A stretch of 33,736 nt of DNA from positions 1-33,736 of the forward strand of contig MHMQ01000031.1 of assembly GCA_001819395.1 (NCBI GenBank). Direction: 5' to 3'. This document shows positions 25,851-31,878 of this stretch, piece after piece (the first letter of the stretch is position 1; the number at the start of each line of letters is the position of its first letter). A model generated the notes under the pieces. That model was not told where the DNA came from. It did not search any database and saw only the letters and a program-made list of their open reading frames with translations. The position numbers and the translations under genes were made by a program. This DNA is from Candidatus Niyogibacteria bacterium RIFCSPLOWO2_01_FULL_45_48. Its GTDB lineage: Bacteria > Patescibacteriota > Minisyncoccia > HO2-45-28.

Positions 25851-25926
25851 GGTAGCAGCGAATGTTTCCCAAATTTTAATTTGGTTGAAACATTCAGCTT
25901 CCCGAGGCATTAGCCGAGGGACTACC
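25851..25926. other. Structured intergenic sequence (possible ncRNA or processing element)
   Basis: GGTAG/CTACC closing pairs, internal stem GAATGTTTC..GAAACATTC extended by CCAAA/TTTGG. Confidence 0.4.
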
Positions 25927-25980
25927 AAATAATAAAACATCATTGCTTTTTTCGCGCTAATATGATATAGTTGACTTGTC

Positions 25981-26214
25981 ATGAAACGAAGAGATGTTCA
26001 GCTGGAACTCAATCAGGCGCACACAACCGCCGAGGTTTTCATAAAATCCTATAATCAAACCATCCCGACGGGGTTTCCTGTGGCCTCTGTGGCGGTTCTC
26101 AAAAAATTTCAGGAGGCAAATCCGTCGCTTTTTTCAAATAAAGATAAATGGTCAATCGAGAAGCACAGAAAAAAACTGATGGACTGGCTTCCCTCGCATC
26201 TAAATGAATCCTAA
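25981..26214 (+). CDS. Small conserved-looking hypothetical protein
   Basis: 77-aa ORF with TTGCTT-17-TATAGT just upstream; overlaps start of the helicase gene. Confidence 0.6.
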   Translation: MKRRDVQLELNQAHTTAEVFIKSYNQTIPTGFPVASVAVLKKFQEANPSLFSNKDKWSIEKHRKKLMDWLPSHLNES

Positions 26215-27460
26215 TTCCGTTTTTGAGACGTTCGGCGGTCTTGGTATCGCGCCCTCGCTTTTGGAAATTATCGCTCGAAGCAAATTCACCGAACCTACGC
26301 CCATTCAGCGTCAGGCAATTCCGCCGGCGCTTGAAGGCAAAGACGTTGTCGGTATAGCCCAGACCGGCACCGGCAAGACCCTCGCTTTTGGAATTCCCAT
26401 GATTCAGATTCTGGCGCGCGCCAAAAACCAGGGTTTGGTTCTTTTGCCAACCCGCGAACTTGCTTTGCAGGTGGACGAAGAACTGCATAAAATAGGCCGC
26501 TCTTTTGGACTTAAAACCGCGGTATTGATCGGCGGTCTTTCAATAAAACCCCAAATAACGGCTTTGGCCCGCAACCCCCATATAATTATCGCGACCCCCG
26601 GGCGTCTCATTGATCATATTCAGCATAGGACCGCCACGCTTGACCGTGTGGGTATTCTTGTGTTGGATGAGGCTGATCGCATGCTTGACATGGGTTTTGA
26701 ACCGCAAATAAGGCGCATTTTACAGACACTTCCCAAAAATCGCCAAACCATGCTTTTTTCGGCAACGCTTCCGCCCGAAATCATGAGAATCGCATCCAGC
26801 CACATGCGCCTTCCGATTAGAATTGAAGTGGCGCCTCCGGGCACAACCGTTCAGGGCGTTGCCCAAGAAATTTTTGTGGTCAAAAAAGAAGACAAACTCT
26901 GGCTTCTTGAAAAAATACTTGCCGAGTATAAAGGCTCGGCTTTGGTTTTCACCCGCACCAAGTATGGCGCAAAAAAAGTGACTTACCGCGTCAAAATGAT
27001 GGGGCATAATGTTGCCGAAATACACGGCAATCGCTCGCTCGGACAGCGCAGAGACGCGCTTGAAGGATTTAAGTCTGGTAAATATCGGGTGCTGGTCGCG
27101 ACCGACATTGCTTCTCGGGGCATAGATGTGCAGGGGATTGAGCTTGTGCTTAATTTTGACCTGCCCGAGCAGGCTGAAGATTATGTCCATAGGATTGGGC
27201 GTACGGCGCGTGCGGGTCGTGAAGGACACGCCATATCCTTTGCTATGCCCGACCAGAGAAGGGAAGTCAGCGAAATCGAATTTTTGATTAAAAAAAATCT
27301 GCCTATTTCAAAATTACCCGGCGTTCCGCCCGCGCATCAGGCGCAAATGGCTCCGCCTTCTAGATATCCCCAGCCTTCCGGCGAAAAACCGCCTCAAAAA
27401 AAATTTCCTCCGCGTTTCAACCGTCGGGGCTCATCCCGCAGTTTCCGCCCCAGAAGATAA
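26204..27460 (+). CDS. DEAD-box ATP-dependent RNA helicase
   Basis: Q motif PTPIQRQAIP, AQTGTGKT, PTRELALQ, VLDEADRMLDMGF, SATLP, HRIGRTARAGR; basic Arg-rich C-terminus. Confidence 0.95.
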   Translation: MNPNSVFETFGGLGIAPSLLEIIARSKFTEPTPIQRQAIPPALEGKDVVGIAQTGTGKTLAFGIPMIQILARAKNQGLVLLPTRELALQVDEELHKIGRSFGLKTAVLIGGLSIKPQITALARNPHIIIATPGRLIDHIQHRTATLDRVGILVLDEADRMLDMGFEPQIRRILQTLPKNRQTMLFSATLPPEIMRIASSHMRLPIRIEVAPPGTTVQGVAQEIFVVKKEDKLWLLEKILAEYKGSALVFTRTKYGAKKVTYRVKMMGHNVAEIHGNRSLGQRRDALEGFKSGKYRVLVATDIASRGIDVQGIELVLNFDLPEQAEDYVHRIGRTARAGREGHAISFAMPDQRREVSEIEFLIKKNLPISKLPGVPPAHQAQMAPPSRYPQPSGEKPPQKKFPPRFNRRGSSRSFRPRR

Positions 27461-27467
27461 ACATTCA

Positions 27468-27493
27468 TTGTTCAATATACCCATATTGAACAA
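27468..27493. repeat. Perfect inverted repeat in helicase/AbrB intergenic region
   Basis: TTGTTCAATAT-ACCC-ATATTGAACAA (11-bp arms). Confidence 0.9.
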
Positions 27494-27548
27494 AATGAGT
27501 AATAGATAAAACCTTGCTGCGTAATATGCTGCGTAGCATAATAAGGAT

Positions 27549-27719
27549 ATGAAAAAATACGTCAGGAAGGTGACGAGGGTCGGGAAGCGGAGTTTGTCGG
27601 TCGTGATTCCGGCGGAAATCGCCGACGAACTGAAAATCCGCGAAAAACAAAAACTCGTCATAACACGCCAAGGCAAAAAGATAATAATTGCCGATTGGAA
27701 ATTAAAAGGCATGAAATAA
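27549..27719 (+). CDS. AbrB/MazE/SpoVT-like small DNA-binding protein
   Basis: 56-aa ORF not in track: MKKYVRKVTRVGKRSLSVVIPAEIADELKIREKQKLVITRQGKKIIIADWKLKGMK; swapped-hairpin AbrB motif. Confidence 0.75.
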   Translation: MKKYVRKVTRVGKRSLSVVIPAEIADELKIREKQKLVITRQGKKIIIADWKLKGMK

Positions 27720-27724
27720 GTTCA

Positions 27725-27913
27725 ATGACCTCGGATATTTCGGCGTATATGAAAGTGTATGAAATAAAAATGGACGAAACACCGGATTATAACAAAAATG
27801 ATTTTGTTGAATACTTTTGGCTGACACCGAAAGCGCTTTTTGAGCGCATTTCCGGCGGCGAAAAAACAAAAAGCGATTTGCCAAAACTGGTAAAGCTTTT
27901 TTACGGCGATTGA
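27725..27913 (+). pseudogene. Possible Nudix hydrolase C-terminal remnant
   Basis: ISAYMKVYEIKMDETPDYNKNDFVEYFWLTPKALFERISGGEKTKSDLPKLVKLF resembles the C-terminal end of Nudix proteins; no Nudix box upstream in frame. Confidence 0.45.
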
Positions 27914-27945
27914 TTTCTCGGTAGCGGGATGGTATAGAATAAAAT

Positions 27946-28416
27946 ATGAAAAAAATCAGGGCTGTGGCCGTCGTTATCAACGGCGGAAAAGTGCTTATAA
28001 TGCACCGCATTAAAAACGGAAAAGAATATTATAATTTCCCCGGAGGCGGAGTGGAGAAGGGGGAAACAGTTGAGCAGGCGGTTTTGCGTGAGGTGAAGGA
28101 GGAAACATCACTTGAAATAAAAATAGAAAAACCTCTTTATCATCATATTTATGACAATGGAGGCGAGCAATTTTTCTATCTTTGCCGGTATGTATCGGGC
28201 GAGCCCAAGCTTGATGAAGGCAACGAATTGAGGGATATGCAGAAAGGAGGGGCGAATTATTACGAGCCCGTGTGGTATGAAATCGGTAAAATATCGCAAC
28301 TACTTTTCTATCCTCTTGAGATCAAAGATTGGTTTTTGAAAGACGTTAAGTCCGATTTTAAAAATACTCCGCGTGAGGCCAAAATTAAAATTTCAGACTT
28401 GCGGCAGTTGGTATAA
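27946..28416 (+). CDS. Nudix hydrolase
   Basis: GGGVEKGETVEQAVLREVKEETSLEI matches GX5EX7REUXEEXGU closely. Confidence 0.9.
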   Translation: MKKIRAVAVVINGGKVLIMHRIKNGKEYYNFPGGGVEKGETVEQAVLREVKEETSLEIKIEKPLYHHIYDNGGEQFFYLCRYVSGEPKLDEGNELRDMQKGGANYYEPVWYEIGKISQLLFYPLEIKDWFLKDVKSDFKNTPREAKIKISDLRQLV

Positions 28417-28452
28417 GGTCGCTGTCTCCGTGTTTTTACCGCTCACCAATTC

Positions 28453-28482
28453 ATTTTGGAATTTTGCAAAATACTAGAATAG
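28453..28482 (+). repeat. 30-bp direct repeat, copy 1 (upstream of HTH gene)
   Basis: ATTTTGGAATTTTGCAAAATACTAGAATAG; one mismatch to copy 2 at 28750-28779. Confidence 0.95.
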
Positions 28483-28491
28483 TTATATAAT
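28464..28491 (+). promoter_or_regulatory. Promoter for HTH gene, predicted leaderless
   Basis: TTGCAA (28464-28469), 16-nt spacer, TATAAT (28486-28491), 6 nt, ATG 28498. Confidence 0.65.
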
Positions 28492-28497
28492 AGAGAT

Positions 28498-28779
28498 ATG
28501 AGAACAAATAAGGTTAGCTATAAGAAGCTTGAGCGGGTAGTAAAAGGCTTTGCCAACCATAGGCGGCTTCAGATTTTGGGATTACTCAAGCGCGAGTCGG
28601 AATTGTCTGTTGACGAAATAACGGAAAAACTGAATATCGGCTATATGAACGCCTCCGATCATATTCGTAAGTTGGCGATTGCCGGTTTGGTTCTGAAGCG
28701 AAATGACGGGAATAGCGTACGGCATAAAATAACAGACCGTGCTGCAACTATTTTGGAATTTTGCAAAAAACTAGAATAG
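28498..28779 (+). CDS. ArsR-like winged-helix transcriptional regulator
   Basis: FANHRRLQILGLLKRESELSVDEITEKLNIGYMNASDHIRKLAIAGLVLKRNDGNSVRHKIT. Confidence 0.8.
   Translation: MRTNKVSYKKLERVVKGFANHRRLQILGLLKRESELSVDEITEKLNIGYMNASDHIRKLAIAGLVLKRNDGNSVRHKITDRAATILEFCKKLE
28750..28779 (+). repeat. 30-bp direct repeat, copy 2 (3' end of HTH gene)
   Basis: ATTTTGGAATTTTGCAAAAAACTAGAATAG; includes the stop codon. Confidence 0.95.
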
Positions 28780-28798
28780 ATTAAGGTACGATTTATTT

Positions 28799-29308
28799 AT
28801 GGAACTGCTTCCGGTAAAATCATTTCAGGAAACGCTTCACGGCGGGTATTGCGGCCCGGCTTCCTTGAAAATGGTTTTTGAGTACTATGGCCTTGAAAAA
28901 GGCGAGGGGGAGTTGGCTGAAGCGTGCAACCACAATACGGAACTTGGAGTTTCTGCCGAGATTATGGCTGAAACGGCGCGTAAATATGGATTTGATGCCG
29001 AGGTAAAAAACGAGTCCGATTTTTCCGAAATTGAGTCGTGGCTCAAAAATAAAGTGCCGGTTATAGTGAATTGGTTCACGCCCGGGCGGAGAGATTACAT
29101 GGACTCCGAAATGCCGGACGGACATTCGTCGGTGGTGGCCGGCATTGATGATGAAAAAATTTATTTACAAGACCCTGAAATAGGAGGGATCCGCGAAATT
29201 CCGCGAAAAGAGTTTCTCCGCGTCTGGTTTGATTTTCCCGGTGCCGCCATAACCAAACCCGAAGACATTATTTTACGCCAGATTATAATAATCCGTCCAA
29301 AAGAGTAA
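28799..29308 (+). CDS. C39-like (papain-fold) peptidase domain protein
   Basis: GYCGPASLKMVFEYYG with upstream Gln, DGHSSVVAGIDDEKIYLQDPE: Q-C-H-D arrangement. Confidence 0.75.
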   Translation: MELLPVKSFQETLHGGYCGPASLKMVFEYYGLEKGEGELAEACNHNTELGVSAEIMAETARKYGFDAEVKNESDFSEIESWLKNKVPVIVNWFTPGRRDYMDSEMPDGHSSVVAGIDDEKIYLQDPEIGGIREIPRKEFLRVWFDFPGAAITKPEDIILRQIIIIRPKE

Positions 29309-29317
29309 AATAATCAC

Positions 29318-29404
29318 ATGCTCAAACAAATAATTAAAATTTTGGTTTTGCTGGCGGTAGTTTTTCTTTTGTGGGCGCTTGGCAAGAGTTTACAAGTTAA
29401 TTAA
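29318..29404 (+). CDS. 28-aa single-TM microprotein
   Basis: MLKQIIKILVLLAVVFLLWALGKSLQVN; TAAAAT -10-like box 6 nt before ATG; below ORF-track size cutoff. Confidence 0.45.
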   Translation: MLKQIIKILVLLAVVFLLWALGKSLQVN

Positions 29405-29414
29405 TATTGAAAAT

Positions 29415-29750
29415 ATGGCAAAAGTTATTACAACCGAAGAATTAAAAAAGAAAATTGATGCCAAAGAAAATTTTTATTTGATAGACGCAAGGGGCGAAAA
29501 CGGCTTTAAGGCAATGCATATTCCCGGCGCGAAAAACGTGCCAAATACCCCCGATTTTTTGGATAAATTTGAGAAGGAGGTCGGAGCGCCAAAGGATGCC
29601 GAAATAATAATTTACTGCGGTTCAGCCGCATGCATGGCATCGGTTGAAGCAGCCCAAACTCTTGAAAAAGCAGGTTATACCAACGTTGTTCACCATAAAG
29701 ACGGCGTTGCGGGGTGGCAGTTGGTCGGATACGAGTTTTCTATTTCATGA
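29415..29750 (+). CDS. Rhodanese-like domain protein
   Basis: MAKVITTEELKKKIDAKENFYLIDARGENGFKAMHIPGAKN..IIIYCGSAACMASVEAA; catalytic Cys present. Start 29415 preferred over 29379. Confidence 0.85.
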   Translation: MAKVITTEELKKKIDAKENFYLIDARGENGFKAMHIPGAKNVPNTPDFLDKFEKEVGAPKDAEIIIYCGSAACMASVEAAQTLEKAGYTNVVHHKDGVAGWQLVGYEFSIS

Positions 29751-30088
29751 TCGTCTCTTACGAAGATTTTTCCAAAATTGACATAAGGGTCGGGAGAGTC
29801 GTTGAGGTTGAGGATTTTCCGAAAGCGAAAAAGCCGGCATTTAAATTGAAAATTGATTTTGGGCCGGAATTGGGCGTCAAAACCTCAAGCGTTCAGGCGG
29901 TCGGTCCACACACGAAAGAGGAATTGCAAGGGACGCTTGTTTGCTGTGTCACCAACTTTCCTCCCAAAAAAGTTGCCGATTTTGAGTCCGAAGTTTTGAC
30001 GCTCGGTTTTCGCAACAACTCCGGCATCGGCTGGGTTTTGATAGCGCCCATCAAGGACTCCATTGATCTTGGCAGCAAGCTTGCTTAA
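29747..30088 (+). CDS. tRNA-binding (EMAP/CsaA-like) domain protein
   Basis: MIVSYEDFSKIDIRVGRVVEVEDFPKAKKPAFKLKIDFGPELGVKTSSVQ; ATG overlaps upstream stop. Confidence 0.85.
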   Translation: MIVSYEDFSKIDIRVGRVVEVEDFPKAKKPAFKLKIDFGPELGVKTSSVQAVGPHTKEELQGTLVCCVTNFPPKKVADFESEVLTLGFRNNSGIGWVLIAPIKDSIDLGSKLA

Positions 30089-30334
30089 ATGAAAATTTTA
30101 AAAATATTTTTGTGGCATTTGGCGGTTTTTGTTTTGGGCTCAATCGGGCTTGGAATTTATTTTTATTTCAAAATGGCCAAACTGGCGGGCGTGGCGGGGC
30201 TCGGCGCCATAATTATTGCTCCAGCCATACTTTTAATCTACGCAGTCATTTTAGGCATTCTTTGTCTCGTTTCCTTCATTATTTGGCTTGCCGTTTCATA
30301 TTTTCGCGGACGCTTATGGAATGTTGTAAAATAA
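30089..30334 (+). CDS. Small hydrophobic membrane protein
   Basis: 81 aa, two predicted TM segments, ATG directly after the previous stop. Confidence 0.6.
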   Translation: MKILKIFLWHLAVFVLGSIGLGIYFYFKMAKLAGVAGLGAIIIAPAILLIYAVILGILCLVSFIIWLAVSYFRGRLWNVVK

Positions 30335-30338
30335 ACAT

Positions 30339-31088
30339 ATGAAGAAAAAATTTGTTGTAAAATCGCGCGGGTTATACGCGGAAGATGACGAAAAGCCGTT
30401 TAAAGTCAGCCGGTCGGGGATTGAGCTTTTCGTTGAATGTCCGCGCTGTTTTTATCTGAATAACCGCTTGGGTATCAGGCGCCCGTCTTTTCCGCCGTTT
30501 AACATAAACAGCGCGGTTGATACTCTCCTAAAAAAGGAATTTGATTTTCATCGCGCCAAAAAAACGGCGCACCCTTTAATGAAAAAATACGGGATTGACG
30601 CCGTCCCGTATCAGCACGAAATGATCGACGAATGGCGGGAAAATTTCAAAGGAATCCAGTATCATCACGAGCCCAGCAATTTGCTTATAACCGGCGCTGT
30701 TGACGATATATGGGAAAACAAAAAAGGCGAGCTGATTGTTGTGGATTATAAGTCCACCGCCAAAAATGGCGAGGTGGGGCTGGATGCCGATTGGCAGATG
30801 GGCTACAAGCGCCAGATGGAGGTGTATCAGTGGCTTTTGCGCCGGCTTGATTTTGAAGTTTCGGATACGGGATATTTCGTGTATTGCAACGGACGCACTG
30901 ATTTGGAGGCTTTTGACGGGAAAATAGAATTTGACATCAGTGTCTTGCCTTACACCGGAGATGACGCATGGATTGAGCCGGTGATTACGGAGCTTAAAAA
31001 AATCATTTCGGGCGATGAAATTCCGCAAGCGGGCGAGGATTGCGAGTATTGCGGGTACGCCCAAGCGCGAGTGATGCATGAACAATAA
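30339..31088 (+). CDS. PD-(D/E)XK nuclease superfamily protein (RecB/Cas4-like)
   Basis: VECPRCFYLNNRLGI; ITGAVDDIWENKKGELIVVDYKST; MEVYQWLL; C-terminal CEYC. TAAAAT 6 nt before ATG. Confidence 0.82.
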   Translation: MKKKFVVKSRGLYAEDDEKPFKVSRSGIELFVECPRCFYLNNRLGIRRPSFPPFNINSAVDTLLKKEFDFHRAKKTAHPLMKKYGIDAVPYQHEMIDEWRENFKGIQYHHEPSNLLITGAVDDIWENKKGELIVVDYKSTAKNGEVGLDADWQMGYKRQMEVYQWLLRRLDFEVSDTGYFVYCNGRTDLEAFDGKIEFDISVLPYTGDDAWIEPVITELKKIISGDEIPQAGEDCEYCGYAQARVMHEQ

Positions 31089-31818
31089 AAACGGCGTTTT
31101 TGTCGGCATTGATATCGGCGGGACGAAGATCCGTGGGATTTTGTGGGATGGAAAAAAGATTTTACGAAAAAGAGAAACAAAAACGCCTCAAAGTCGGGCT
31201 GGTTTTGAGTATGCGCTGAAAGGGCTTGTAAGGGATTTAACGCGCGGAAAAAAAATTGCGGGAATCGGCATCGGTTCTGCTAGTGTTGTGTCGGGAACGA
31301 CTCTGAAATTTAGCACCAATATCCCAAAAATCAAAAATTTCGATTTAATCAACTTGAGGGATGGAATCCCTCAAGTTGGTATTACTCCGCTAAGGGTTGA
31401 TAATGACGCTCGTGCTTTTGCGAGAGGCGAGTATTTGTTTGGCGCTGGGCGTGACAAAAAAAGCGCGTTTTTTCTAACCATTGGCACAGGAATCGGCCGG
31501 GCCGTAGGCAGAAACGGAAAAATTTTGAAAATTAAAAAGCTTGAATATGCCGAGAAATGGGAGCGCGAATACCAAAAAATCCGTGATAAAAAAAACGATT
31601 CGGAGCTTGCCAAATTTCTAGGTAAGAATTTGGCAAAACTCATCAAGCCATACAAACCGCAGGCAATAATCATCGGCGGGGGAGTGGTGATGAAAATAAA
31701 AAATTTCATTTCAAAATTAAAAAAGTCGTTTATAAAAAACGGTCTCAAAGTTCCGGTCCTAAAATCCCGTCTTGGCGACCACTCCGCCGCCCTCGGCGCT
31801 GTTTTGCTTTTTGAATAA
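31078..31818 (+). CDS. ROK-family sugar kinase/regulator-like (short)
   Basis: GVFVGIDIGGTKIRGILWDG; GIGIGSASVVSG; VDNDARAFARGE; FFLTIGTGIGRAV; IIIGGGV. Confidence 0.8.
   Translation: MNNKNGVFVGIDIGGTKIRGILWDGKKILRKRETKTPQSRAGFEYALKGLVRDLTRGKKIAGIGIGSASVVSGTTLKFSTNIPKIKNFDLINLRDGIPQVGITPLRVDNDARAFARGEYLFGAGRDKKSAFFLTIGTGIGRAVGRNGKILKIKKLEYAEKWEREYQKIRDKKNDSELAKFLGKNLAKLIKPYKPQAIIIGGGVVMKIKNFISKLKKSFIKNGLKVPVLKSRLGDHSAALGAVLLFE
31350..31378. repeat. Perfect hairpin within ROK coding sequence
   Basis: CAACTTGAGGGAT-GGA-ATCCCTCAAGTTG (13-bp arms). Confidence 0.95.
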
Positions 31819-31878
31819 AATAAGATAAGGCATTTAAAGCAAATTTTGGTTTTTATCAAATGAAAGTATAATCAATTC

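Noticed and set aside
25713-25982. 89-aa minus-strand ORF over the tRNA region
   Set aside because: Overlaps the tRNA and flanking structured sequence; no SD; not credible as protein.
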